From Spodoptera frugiperda (Eukaryota > Arthropoda > Insecta > Lepidoptera > Noctuidae), in the NCBI RefSeq assembly GCF_023101765.2, contig NC_064213.1:2852001-2916000 (forward strand): a stretch of DNA of 64,000 nucleotides, written 5' to 3'. The notes below the pieces were generated by a model. The model saw only the letters and a list, made by a program, of their open reading frames with translations, searched no databases and had not been told where the DNA came from. A program made the translations under genes and the position numbers. This document shows, piece by piece, positions 11,611-21,705 of this stretch (positions are counted from its first letter, which is position 1; each line of letters opens with the position of its first letter).

Positions 11611-11986
11611 CACGGTGTAACAAAAAGGGGGTATACATATCAAGTGCACGGTTTCTAGATACCATAACAAACGATACGGGAAGGGTTTTTTAAACTCATG
11701 TTTTCATGGAACGAAGTTATGAATTTTTTATTTTTCGTGCAAATTAAAATTAGTTAGATAGGTACTAGGCGATCAGATTTACAGAAGAAATGTTTTGTGA
11801 ATAGCGAGTGACCCCTGTAGCGTTGTGACACGTTTGTATGATATATAAAATGAAAAACCATGCGACACCAAGTATTTGGTACCAATTTTCTTTAAACGTA
11901 TTTTAGCTGAAACTTTGTGTAGAGATTTTATTCAACCTGTATTCTTCAGTGCTTCTTGATGTATATGGGTATTTTGTTACACGCTG
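11611..11986. mobile_element. MITE S with TATA flanks
   Basis: TIRs CACGGTGTAACAAAA and, reversed, CAGCGTGTAACAAAA bound 376 bp. Both sides carry TATA, as expected for TA-targeting Tc1/mariner-type elements. No coding frame. Confidence 0.65.
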
Positions 11987-12006
11987 TATATTCTGTATAA
12001 CACATT

Positions 12007-12091
12007 AGCCCTTACCTGTCCCCGAAGTGACAACAAATAGCCCGCGCCCACTGCCACGGTTTCACTTTTAGCAAAGTTTAGGTGAGTTTTT
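12007..12091. other. GC-rich patch with splice-like edges on both strands
   Basis: On the plus strand TTTCACTTTTAG and TTTAG then GTGAGTTTTT occur; on the minus strand GGGGACAG then GTAAGG. No plus frame stays open across it. Could be part of a non-coding or 5'-UTR exon, or chance. Confidence 0.15.
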
Positions 12092-12257
12092 GGACTCCAT
12101 TTCACCCTTTGTTGATGAAAGGAATAGACCATCTATATTTTTGTTTGTTTGATATGTTTTGTGGGTTTTCGTTTTTTTTTCTGTATATAAAGTTATGAAG
12201 TAAAAGTTCTTGTTAGGTTTTTTGACAGATACTTTCAAGAACATCACTCACAATAAA

Positions 12258-12350
12258 TATGCTAGGATTTTCTCCTGTGTTATGAGTGTATTTAACAAAA
12301 CGTAATTTCATAAACACATCACCCAGAGAAAAAATGTGCAGTAATAATTT
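12258..12350 (-). mobile_element. SINE C fragment
   Basis: CTAGGATTTTCTCCTGTGTT through CATCACCCAGAG to AATAATTTGT matches the antisense body of SINE C; head missing. 12351-12727 holds nothing recognisable. Confidence 0.5.
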
Positions 12351-12780
12351 GTATTTTTATCAAATCATTATTATTGTCTTTACTACTTAAACCAATCGTT
12401 AGATTCTCCAATAAAATAGTTTGACTAATAACAAGTAACTGACATAGGTAACATGGGTATAAGTTATCAGCAATCAACTAAATCAATAGACAGGTGGAGT
12501 CTTATACCACGTTCTCAGACATTTATCAAACATAGACAACAAAATCTAGACTTCTTAGTATTTGTCTGAAGTCTAAAGTTTGAAGGTTTCTATGTCCCCT
12601 CGATTTGAATAATTGATTCCTAGTAGCGAGGTAAGCTTTGAAACCGATGATTTGGTTACTTTGTCAAATTGTAAGGTTTTATGAAGAATTCTGCAATGTC
12701 TGTTTATTCTTAGTAATAGACTTATCAAGTCAAGTCAAAATCGTTTATTTAAATTAGAACAGGAATGTACTTTATAAAAA

Positions 12781-12841
12781 AAGAAAAAAGAAGGACACTT
12801 CTTTTTTCTTTACTTACCGACAGACTGACAAGTCTGTCGGT
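12781..12841. repeat. Two adjacent perfect hairpins
   Basis: Arms AAGAAAAAAGAAG / CTTCTTTTTTCTT (12781-12810) are followed by ACCGACAGACT / AGTCTGTCGGT with a 4-base loop (12816-12841). CAAGTCAAGTCAAAATCG just upstream may be an edge of the CAAAGTC repeat. Confidence 0.6.
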
Positions 12842-12914
12842 CAAACGGGTCCTGTTTATACTCGAAATGAAGCAGAGTTTCAAGAAATGTTACTATTTTA
12901 TTTTTGCATGGCAA

Positions 12915-12954
12915 ACTGCCAGGAATCCTGTTTTACAATAGGACTTCTGGCAGT
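12915..12954. repeat. Imperfect hairpin
   Basis: ACTGCCAG and TCCTG on the left pair with AGGA and CTGGCAGT on the right, with small internal loops. Confidence 0.5.
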
Positions 12955-13160
12955 CCTAATGTATAGGCTATAGGCAAGCAAAACTTCTGGTTTTGAGAAA
13001 TCTGGAAGAAAAAACTTAACTCAAACTTTATTCTATACGCCCTGAACGGAAACGCAATTGTAACAATTTGACCAACTACGCAATGTACTACTTCTTCTTT
13101 TCCAAATAACCAATTTATTTTATTCACGTTTTGTATTGTTCAATTTCACAATATTTTAGG

Positions 13161-13214
13161 AAAGAGTTGACTAGTGATTAAGTAATGTATACTTAATCAC
13201 TAGTCAAACAACTC
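13161..13214. repeat. Strong hairpin, perfect 16-bp stem
   Basis: GACTAGTGATTAAGTA (13169-13184) and its exact reverse complement (13190-13205) surround ATGTA. AAAGAGTT and AACTCTCTTT extend the stem imperfectly. Confidence 0.7.
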
Positions 13215-13823
13215 TCTTTCGCGTCCAAAAAACGTCTGACTTTACATTTAAATAATTCTAAGCAAATGACATTTACCAATTTCACCCGGGAATGACGGCA
13301 TTTAATTTTTTTATACATTAATAAAATAATAATACATAATTTTATTTCTTTATTTATAATTCATTATTTTTGGATAAATCAAAGCAATAATGACACAGAC
13401 ATATATTGATCTTGTCTTCAACCGATATTAAATCTTAAATACAACAGTAAATAAAGTATTTATTTCCATAGCATATTAAGTATCTCAACTTGTCTACAAA
13501 TTGCAATGTAGAAGAAAAACTTAAAAGCTCCCTGAGAAAGTTAGTTTGTCAGAGAATAGTGTAACTTTCACGACCTGGTCTAGTTTGAGGTCAATTGAGG
13601 TAGTGTAGAGTAGTATGTATTATAGTGTAGTAAGTTATATTGTAGTGTAGTTGTAGAACATGTTAGTGTCAGAACTATGGGAATTTACCTTGAATTCTGT
13701 TTTAGGATGCGTTTGTTAGTTTGTTTACTATGTAGTCCTGGAAACTGCTTCGTTTCAGTGGAACTGCCACAAAGTTTATTGTGTACAGGTTTGAAAATGT
13801 AATATAAAACAAGAAATGTTTAA

Positions 13824-13913
13824 CCTCTCGTATGCGTATATCCTATATGCGTAAGACAACAATAGAAAACACATTGTGTCTCGCGTGGATCTACGTTCCA
13901 AACATACGAAGGG
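13824..13913. mobile_element. Tiny TTAA-flanked MITE, piggyBac-like
   Basis: Ninety bp between two TTAA sites with ends CCTCTCGTATG and, reversed, CCCTTCGTATG. TTAA duplication plus CCC-type ends is the piggyBac pattern. 13215-13820 around it is AT-rich with a GTAGTGTAG-like low-complexity run at 13600-13660. Confidence 0.55.
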
Positions 13914-14101
13914 TTAAAATCTGTATTAGTTTATCCTATTATTGTGTTGTGTATTTTACTAGGTGATTGCTTAAAACCAAGATCTCTAGTAAAAGTGTAC
14001 TTGTAACAAGAACAAATTTTATTGCCAAATACCAGGTCAAGATCCAAACATTAACTTTCATATTGATTGATTGAAAAATTCGAGTATTTCTATTGAATAT
14101 A

Positions 14102-14279
14102 CTAGCTTCTGCCAGCGGGTTTACCTGCATCCCCGCGCGATAAAAAGTATCCTATCAACCAAGTCAGTTCATACCCTGTCTGTACACCAAATGTTATAAA
14201 AATCCGTTCAGCAGTTTCAGCGTGATTAACAAACATACATCCAAATAAATAAACTTACACATTTATAATATTAGTGTGA
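14102..14279 (-). mobile_element. Non-autonomous Helitron, complete (H4)
   Basis: Minus strand: TCACACTAATATTATAAATG after A to GGCAGAAGCTAG before T, with the usual 3' hairpin replaced by a GC-rich CGCGCGGGG/CCCGCTGG patch. Clean example of its family. 14280-14682 is featureless. Confidence 0.75.
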
Positions 14280-14682
14280 TTTACTTAGACGTCCAAACTT
14301 TGTTTCAATACAACAGTTATTAATGTATTTAGATGGATAAATACATAAATATACACAGGTCAATAATACGTAGATATACAAAAATATAAAACATATTTGG
14401 TAACCAAAACTATTTTGATTGGAACTGTCAAAAATATGATAAATCTATTCGCTGGATGTGACCGAATAAAATCAAATGGCCCGTCAATCGGACCAAACAT
14501 TAAACGATTGCAAATCCGGAGATAGACGAAATAGAATCGATTTATTTGTTTACAATGAAACCGAGTGCTGATGCAAATGCTGAATCATTATCTGCGTTAT
14601 TTTCGTCTGCTTTTTATTAGCTTTATTCTTATTTGGGTCAAGATTTGTAAAAGATGTAATGTAGAATGTGCAATGTGAGAAT

Positions 14683-14936
14683 AGGGATGATGACGGGGTA
14701 TGAAAATTAAAAATCTATTTAGTCCGTTAGTTAGATAAAACGAATCAAAGTTTAGATGTGAGAGCAAAAACGTAATTTCTACGTAGAAAACGTACCTAGA
14801 AGTGACGTTACGCAATATTTCATATCGATATATCTTCGAAGGTATCTGTTTCCGTATGAAAAAAAAAACACGACTGATACTTTGACATAATCTACAAGAC
14901 GGACATTAAAGTAAAAAATAGTCATCATACCCTATT
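14683..14936. mobile_element. MITE R copy 1
   Basis: AATAGGGATGATGAC at the left and GTCATCATACCCTATT at the right are inverted. The body (AAACGAATCAAAGTTTAG, ATCTACAAGACGGA) is shared with 46178-46465. 14937-15414 has nothing recognisable. Confidence 0.6.
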
Positions 14937-15414
14937 GTATTACTAAGGTATTATCTATCATATTACTAAGGTATTCTGTCGCTTAAATCTAATCCAATAG
15001 ACAAACGTGAATGATACGATTTATTAATAAAATATCAGCTCAAAAATTCTAATGGCGTAATACCTAAAAGATAGCCAATTTTCTCTTCAACGGATTTTAT
15101 AAAAGCTTAAAATAAGTACACGAAACTGGGTCCGAAACAATGCTGGCTGGCTATTCTTGGTAGCATAGACAATATAGATCGGTAGTGAACATGGCCGCTG
15201 GCGGTACAATGAACGGACGCCTGGGACGTAACGCGGGAAGATTGGCGTTCGAATTTCGAACCGTCTTAGTTACACGATGCTGTTTTATCTTTATTTATTC
15301 TTTGTAAAAATATTTTGCTTTATAAGTTTGTTAGGTTTTTTTTAGAGGTTGCGTTTGTGTGGGTTATGTTTATGTCATATCTTTTTTTAGATCTAAACTT
15401 ATAAATAAAATAAA

Positions 15415-15650
15415 ATTGGAGTCATTGGTCGCATTTGTCGCAGAACCGATGACGGTTGGGTTTTACGTGTTCTAGAGTGGATACCGCGTCTAGGCGTAGT
15501 GTAGGGCGCCCTCCAGCTAGGTGGAGTGACGATGTCCGTAAGTCCGTAAATGGCTGGTAGTGGTTAGATGCGTAGAGCTGAAGATCGAGCTCAGTGGTGT
15601 GCCGTTGGAGAAGCGTATGTTCAGCAGTAGACGAGGACAGGGTGTTGATG
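15415..15650 (+). pseudogene. RTE-type LINE, decayed C-terminal coding remnant
   Basis: Read with frame changes, the segment gives GRPPARWSDDVRK, then DRAQWCAVGEAYVQQ and a stop. These are the conserved last parts of moth RTE-clade reverse-transcriptase proteins, after the RT domain. Upstream, a GHLSQ-like stretch fits the GH.ARR part. Stops and frameshifts make it dead; it is 5' truncated. The MITE N copy follows directly. Confidence 0.65.
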
Positions 15651-15893
15651 AACCATATTCATTGATGTCACATAGTTTAGTACTGGTGGATACCGACTCA
15701 GCTAAGCTGTTTTTTTATATGTATGCTATGGATGGCTTCCCTACTATCGATATATCGCATACTCGAGCACAGCTACTTAGCTAAGTATCAGTGCAAATCG
15801 TCACATAGTTTTACATCTTTTTAGCATAGCTACATAGCATATCTCTGGTGCATATAAACATATCTCTGATGGAAAAGCATCCTCATACCATTC
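15651..15893. mobile_element. MITE N copy 2 (reverse)
   Basis: AACCATATTCATTGATG, GCTATGGATGGCTTCCCTAC and CTCTGATGGAAAAGCATCC are antisense to the copy at 10478. The end segment CATATCTCTGGTG is partly duplicated. 15894-16285 is unique-looking. Confidence 0.6.
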
Positions 15894-16285
15894 ATACACT
15901 ATTTTCATACCCCCTTAGCTTGTTTATAAGATCTCAACAACCAAAAAAATCAAAGACAGAAATATCTAAGCATCAATTTGAAAATCAAATTAGCGAACTA
16001 ATCACTCAGTGTCGGGTTCCGGCGTTTCGCTTTATCTGGATTTGCGACATCCGAAACGTTCGCTGATGTCTACATTAATCTAATTTAAAAACTAATCGTT
16101 GCTCGTGTCCGGGATTTGTTTAGATACTTGAAAAATTAGATAGTTGCTCTTTTAGTACGGAAATTAAAGGAAATTATATATGTTTATCGCAGTTAGGTAA
16201 CTGAATGATATTGTAATAATTTTCTTAGCAATTTACAGTATATTCATTATTTTTAGCCGCGGCTTTACTCGCACTTGCGTGAATC

Positions 16286-16344
16286 AGGTGTTGGTTACCA
16301 TCAAGTGATCCATCATCTCATTTGCCTCCTGTTCCATAAAAAAT
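16286..16344 (+). mobile_element. SINE D tail
   Basis: TTGGTTACCATCAAGTGATCC through TTCCATAAAAAAT matches the 3' end of SINE D. Confidence 0.5.
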
Positions 16345-16980
16345 AACCGGCCAAGTGCGAATCGGACTCGCCCATAAAGGGTTTCGTAGCAGCAAGTAGA
16401 TGACATAATATGAAAGTTATAAAATAACTTGGTTTTACATAGTGTTTGTATGAACGACAAAGTTGTATTTGCGGTTTTTAAAAATGTTTTATTTCTTGAA
16501 AACTAATAATGGTATCTCGTTCCGACTAATTTTCGTTGAAAGTTTTCATTGAAATCTACAGTATATATTTTTCTAGTTTTCTCACTCTCTTACTTTAAAA
16601 GTTAGAGACACACTAATTTTTCCACTTTGGAAGCGTCTAACTTTCAAACGATTGATTTTGACGAAAAATGGTTTTTATAACTTCATTGTCTTTTTTAAAG
16701 ACCTATCCATAGATACCCATCACGGATATGTTAACTAAAAAAAATTTTTTTTAATCCTTTCCATGTATGGAGTGCTTCCTTTTAATTTTTAAATTTATTA
16801 ATTTTTATTCAAAATTCGAATAGCGGTTACTAAAATACACCAACATACAAAGTTTCAACTATGTAGGCTCAACAGTTTCAGAAATAAATGGCTGTGACAT
16901 ACGGACGGACGGACAGACAGACAGACATGACGAATCTATAAGGGTTCCGTTTTTTGCCATTTGGCTACGGAACCCTAAAA
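16345..16980. repeat. Widespread moth repeat (GGCCAAGTGCG...GGCTACGGAACCCTAAAAA)
   Basis: Starts GGCCAAGTGCGAATCGGACT and ends ATAAGGGTTCCGTTTTTTGC, GGCTACGGAACCCTAAAAA, with a GGACGGACGGACAGACAGAC tract at 16908. Text like this is common in lepidopteran genomes. Class uncertain; no coding potential. 16981-17372 is AT-rich, nothing seen. Confidence 0.55.
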
Positions 16981-17372
16981 ACAAAACAAAAATAAACTTA
17001 TTCAGTTTATTTCTCTCCTATCCTATAAAAATAAACTCTGATTTATTATTTACCGAAAATAATTACTTGAAGCATATAGGTATTTTTACATTTCAAATAT
17101 ATATTTTTAAATATAGATCGTACTCATAATTACCACAGACTATAAATAGATAATAAACAGATAATTGGAGAACCAAACGGTACAATGTAAACCAATTAAA
17201 TGGTTAATTACGTTCCTTTGTACATTTCCGGTATTTCCAATATTATTGGCGTTTAGCTGATATGACGTAGATGAGGCACAAATTAAACGGATTATTAGCT
17301 TTCGATAAACTCATATTTACACTAACTAGAGACTCGATTCACAAGACTAATCTTATAAAACCATCTTATAAA

Positions 17373-17546
17373 AAATGCCTGATCCACAGCTGCGGACTAC
17401 CTAGTTACCAGTTTGGGTTTATCAGGGCACCGGCTCAAAAAGCAGGAGTAGAAACGGGGTGGTTGTTAGTCAGTAAGAGTCTGACACTCCCTCTCGCTTA
17501 GCCCAAGGCAGTAGAAGTTATTAGATGATTTTTCACCCTCAAAAAA
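17373..17546 (+). mobile_element. SINE B copy
   Basis: CCTGATCCACAGCTGCGGAC start, GCAGGAGTAGAAACGGGGTGG core and CACCCTCAAAAAAGC tail. 17547-17818 holds nothing else. Confidence 0.75.
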
Positions 17547-17818
17547 GCTATAATACTTGCACTAATGTTGAAAAATATCGCGATTAATTACTATAAGGAT
17601 GTTGTCCTATATTATAACGAGGCAAAAAGCACGATATCACTTTAAAGGTACAAAATGAAATAAATGGAGTATCCATTCATTTTACACTATGACTGCAGTA
17701 AAATTGAACTTTATCCACACAAAGAGCTATTATTAAGACGCCTACTGGAAATGCATTCCAAAAATAAAATAACACCTACACAGAAATATTAAAACATCCT
17801 ATAATGTTTTACAGTGCA

Positions 17819-18138
17819 ACGTCACGCCTGTTATCCCCGAAGGGGTAGGCAGAGGTGCACATTACAGCACGTAATGCTACGCCCTAACCGGGGTATGTAC
17901 TAGTCATTTAAGTCTGTACATTGTGCAATAAATAAATAAATAATGCCGTTATATACAATGTATTTCTTTTGGGTGAGCCTATTGCCATATACTGGGCATA
18001 TTTCCAGACTCTGTGCTAATACTGAGAAATTTTCAAAAAAACAAAAAAAGCCTGTAATACTTTGCCCGACCCGGGAATCGAACCCGAGTCCCCTTGCCCG
18101 GCTGTCGCACTTGCGACCACTCGACCAACGAGGCGGTC
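17819..18138 (-). mobile_element. SINE A, near full length
   Basis: Read antisense: tRNA-like head from 18138 with GGGTTCGATTCCCGGGTCGG (box B), then the CTGAGAAATTTTC region, a body to 17900 and the tail CCTTCGGGGATAACAGGCG. The best copy of the family; the head resembles a tRNA but lacks an independent gene context. Confidence 0.75.
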
Positions 18139-18447
18139 AGTAATGTCTTACAGCTTAGTAAAATATACCAAAATGGCGGCCAAACGACTCGTACAAATGC
18201 ATTTAATGCCCCATTTGTTCTCATCCCTAATTGTGGCGGTAGGCACTAGAATGCAACGCAATTATCTGCTTTTCGAATACAAATTGGATGTGAAGAGAAA
18301 TCTGAGCGCACGTGGGCTTTACATTGGATTTTGGAGGCTAATTGTGGACGGTTTGTGTTCAGTTTTGTTTAAGGTTAGTAGTTAGTACCTGTGTGTTGGT
18401 TTGGGGTTTAAAATGAAATTTGAGGTTTTTGGAAAATTCTTTTTTAT

Positions 18448-18541
18448 GGTATAAGCCGGTAAACGAGCAGACGGATCACCTGATGGTGAGTAATTGCCGT
18501 CGCCCATGGACACCCGAAACACCAGAGGCGTTACAAGTGAC
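18448..18541 (-). mobile_element. SINE D tail
   Basis: Antisense to ATCAGGTGATCCGTCTGCTC and GGCTTATACCATAAAAAA, with GGTGTTTCGGGTGTCC. 18139-18447 has a 107-codon frame that is partly SINE and not gene-like. Confidence 0.7.
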
Positions 18542-18655
18542 AAAGATCGCGTTATCATTTAGGTACTGCTATTGTTGAAAAACTGCAAATCTTTATTGGA
18601 CGTCAATAATGCATTATCTGATTATAGATTGTATCTGAAACACCCATCTAACTTT

Positions 18656-18803
18656 CCTGACCTGCGGACTACCTAGCGGGTTTTTGGGACTTCGGCTCGA
18701 AAAGCAGGAGTAGGAACGGGATGGTTTTTAGTCAGTAAGAGTTTGACACTCCCTCTCGCCTCACCCAACGGCAGGAGAAGTCATTAGATGAATTCACCCC
18801 CTA
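18656..18803 (+). mobile_element. SINE B copy
   Basis: CCTGCGGACTACCTAGCGGG to GAAGTCATTAGATGAATTCACC. 18804-19207 otherwise holds the ratchet-like site at 18991. Confidence 0.75.
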
Positions 18804-18990
18804 TCTAACTTACCAATCAGTCTAGTTACCATTATAATGACAAAAACTTGTTCCCCTGTCAACACCATTCAGGTACTTTATAAAAAAGAAAAGAAAAAAG
18901 AATAAATAATCAGTACGAAGCCACAGGTTGGCAACAAAGGGCGCTTGTCCGTGGTAATCCATTATCATAATATATTTTTAGAGACCATCA

Positions 18991-19008
18991 ATTTATTTTC
19001 AGGTAAGT
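18991..19008 (+). promoter_or_regulatory. Candidate recursive-splicing (ratchet) point
   Basis: An acceptor-like tract, ATTTATTTTCAG, is followed at once by a full donor, GTAAGT. Such juxtaposed sites are used in fly long introns to remove the intron in steps. It is on the same strand as, and 8.8 kb upstream of, the predicted exon at 27807, inside an intron that runs off the left edge. Use in splicing is inferred. Confidence 0.4.
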
Positions 19009-19207
19009 ATATTGAAAATACATCACTGTAATAACATTTTTTACGGGCAAAATTTTCTTATTTTCTCATTTTGGACGCTGGGTAAACGAAATCAAGGGGA
19101 ATTGTTGAAAGAATTATTGTCATTTGCTTTTTGTGATGGAGAAAATATGAAAATAATGTTGATCTCAAATATTAAAATATTTATTATCGGCTTTATAAAT
19201 GTAAGAG

Positions 19208-19500
19208 ATTTATCATATTAACGGTTTGCGTTCGCTGCGCACCTGTCCCGCCTCGCAGCGAATGCGCCGCAAACACACAACACACAACACACGCTGCACA
19301 GCGAAGACGTCGCGGACGCGCAAGTTCGCAACATTTTCTTCGCATGTTTGTAGCCAGTTTATGACGTACATTACGCTCAGTTACATAGTGTCCTCGATGC
19401 TATTCGCAATAATGTCGTTGCGGGTGCGTAACGCTTTGAGGACGCTTGCCATCAATTCGAAATAAATTGGCCCCTAAAGCGTTACGCACGCGCCACGACT
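19208..19500. repeat. GC-rich, CpG-rich block with two hairpins
   Basis: The first hairpin (19224-19274) pairs GTTTGCG and TTCGCTGCG with CGCAGCGAA and CGCAAAC. The second pairs GTCGTTGCGGGTGCGTAACG (19414) with CGTTACGCACGCGCCACGAC (19480-19499). A 79-codon frame crosses it but reads as repeat translation. MITE-like; class unknown. Confidence 0.45.
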
Positions 19501-19546
19501 AAGACCAAGAGTTTTGCTAGAATTTAATTTTAAAGATCATCCTCTT

Positions 19547-19692
19547 TTTTTTAGGGTGAAAATCATCCAATGACTTCTCCCGCCTTGGGCGAGGTGACAG
19601 GGAGTGTCAAGCTCTTACTGACTAAAAACCACCCTGTTCCTAGTTCTGCTTTTCGAGCCGGAGCCCTGGTAACGCCGTAGGTAGTCCGCAGC
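19547..19692 (-). mobile_element. SINE B copy
   Basis: Antisense family words AAAATCATCCAATGACTTCTC, CTGACTAAAAACCACC and GTAGTCCGCAGCTCC. 19693-20267 is unique-looking. Confidence 0.75.
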
Positions 19693-20267
19693 TCCTTTAC
19701 TGTTTATTTCACGTCCTTCTCTTGCGTGTTTCATTTACGCTACTCTCGGATACTTAAATTCTTTATATTTTTGTATATCACTACGGAAACACGTGTTCTT
19801 TCAGAACCTAGATTCAGGTTCAAGCCAGTTCATCGACTTTTTCAGTGTCATCATAAAGTATTCAACCAATATAGGTTAATACCCCACAAATATTGGGCTC
19901 CAAAATTAGGCACATACTATCCTACGAGCTCTGCTTCAGGCTAGAATTTCATTAAGACATACCACACGCAACGGTTCGTTCTAAATGGATATATATAATG
20001 CTAGTTTTCGGCTAATAAATGGAGACCACTTAGAAAAATGTACTGCCTTATTAGGCTACTCTATATAGTTTTTCACGTGAATGAATGTGTCGTCGTAATG
20101 TAGCCTTATTTTTCCTTATTTCGGTCTCAGTTGCTGCAAAAAAGTGAATTACGAAATAAGGTCTCGAAATGATGCGGGTTTTTAGAGACATTTGGGATTA
20201 TAAGTTATTTTTGCTACATTTGTCTGCTTAAACATTATTGCTATTATAGAATTTAGGCATTTGTAAT

Positions 20268-20406
20268 TACTGCGGACTGCCTAGCGGGTTAGCGGCACTC
20301 CGACTCGAAAAGCAGGAATAGGAACAGGGTGGTTTTTAATCTGACACTTCCTCTCGCTTCGCCTAAGGTGGAAGAAACCATTGGATGGTTTTCCCCCCCT
20401 TTAAAA
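20268..20406 (+). mobile_element. SINE B copy with internal deletion
   Basis: CTGCGGACTGCCTAGCGGG to CATTGGATGGTTTTCCCCCC. The TCAGTAAGAG part is missing. 20407-20828 has nothing recognisable. Confidence 0.7.
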
Positions 20407-20828
20407 AAAGGCATGTATTGTAATTGCCTTATTCAGATTGACTACAATAACTTTTAATTGCTGTTAATCTAAAATCGCTTCTAATTCTTAACCTCACTGG
20501 TGTTTCATATCAGGATCACCACTATAAATAAAACCGTTGCTAGCAAAAATATAATATACCTCCTCCAAAAATATTACCGTTAACAAACCTACAAGTATGT
20601 AATATAACTCCATCTTATCCTACATTATTATAACTTATATACAATATACATACATAGTATCATTTCCTGTATTACGATTATTGGTATACCCAGCAGTATC
20701 TCTCACAAATGAGGCTTTAAACAAGCAAGATAGTCCGCATAACTGTCAGTACAATGAAGATAATAGCCAGACTTCAAACAGTTTCAGCCTAGGACGACGT
20801 AATGTTGACTTAGCAATATTGGGAGGAC

Positions 20829-21300
20829 CTCTTTCCATATACAACATGTATGTTGTTGATTTTGTATGGGCCTAAATGTAGTGATGTATTGTATCGTGTG
20901 TTTCTATGACGGTTGTTATTATTTTAGTGTGGGGGAGCCGGGGAATATGCCGAAGTTGCGTTGCATTTCGCTTTGTGGGTGAAGTAACTGGAGATCCAAT
21001 TGCCCCCCTTCCCAATCCTTAATTCCCTAACAACCTTTAAATTCTTAACCCCCAAAAAAGCTGGCAACGCACTTTTAACGTCTCTGGTGTTTCGGGTACT
21101 TAGGGTGGTGATTGCTTACCATCAGGTGATCCGTCTGCTCGTTTACCGGCTTATATCATAAAAAAATATTGTGAGAGCTCTTTCCATATATGTGTGTGTT
21201 GTTGATTTTGTATGGGCCTAAATGTATATAAGTGATACATGTATTTTATCTTGTGCCTGTATTTTTTGTATTGAAATAATATGATAGTTGTTATTCGTTT
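20829..21300. repeat. Direct duplication of about 100 bp flanking a SINE D
   Basis: CTCTTTCCATATA followed by TTGTTGATTTTGTATGGGCC and TAAATGTA occurs at 20829-20924 and again at 21179-21300, with SINE D between. Far longer than a SINE target duplication, so a local tandem duplication is more likely. Confidence 0.6.
20930..21163 (+). mobile_element. SINE D copy
   Basis: GTGTGGGGGAGCCGGG head, CCAATTGCCCCCCTTCCC, GCTGGCAACGCACTT and ATCAGGTGATCCGTCTGCTC to ATCATAAAAAAATAT. Confidence 0.7.
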
Positions 21301-21414
21301 GGGGCAGGTCTTTGATGTATTTTTGTTAGAAATGTTTAGTTAACATTACGTTACCCTTCACTACTCTTTCAATAAATAAAATTTCTTCTTAAAATACATT
21401 CGTGAAACGTCCTA

Positions 21415-21705
21415 TAATAAATAATTATAACGCTGCGCTCCACGACTAAAATTATTGACGTTGCTCATCAAGCCGCAAGCTTGAAATGGAACTGGGCTGG
21501 TCACGTCTGCCGCATGTCAGACGAGTGGTGGGCAAAACTCACTACTGAGTGGAGCTCAACGTTCACAGACGTCATGACAGGCCCAGAAGGAGATGGCGGG
21601 ACATCGACATCTATAACAAGGATAGGCCGCAAAAAGCTTTAAACAGAGGGGCGCGGATGGAGGGTAGGGATGACTTTGCCCTTGGCTGAAATCTAAATAA
21701 ATAAT
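21415..21705 (+). pseudogene. RTE-like LINE, C-terminal coding remnant
   Basis: One frame gives LKWNWAGHVCRMSDEWWAKL; a shifted frame gives RRWRDID and ends RDDFALG and a stop. WAGH..RM...RWA..T.EW and RRWRDD are typical of RTE/BovB-type C-termini. Frameshifts show it is dead. The element ends in an AATAAATAAT tail. Confidence 0.6.

Noticed and set aside
18060..18138. Possible minus-strand tRNA gene
   Set aside because: It is the head of a near full-length SINE A.
18062..18385. 107-codon plus-strand open frame
   Set aside because: Begins inside the head of an antisense SINE A; no known domain or splice support.
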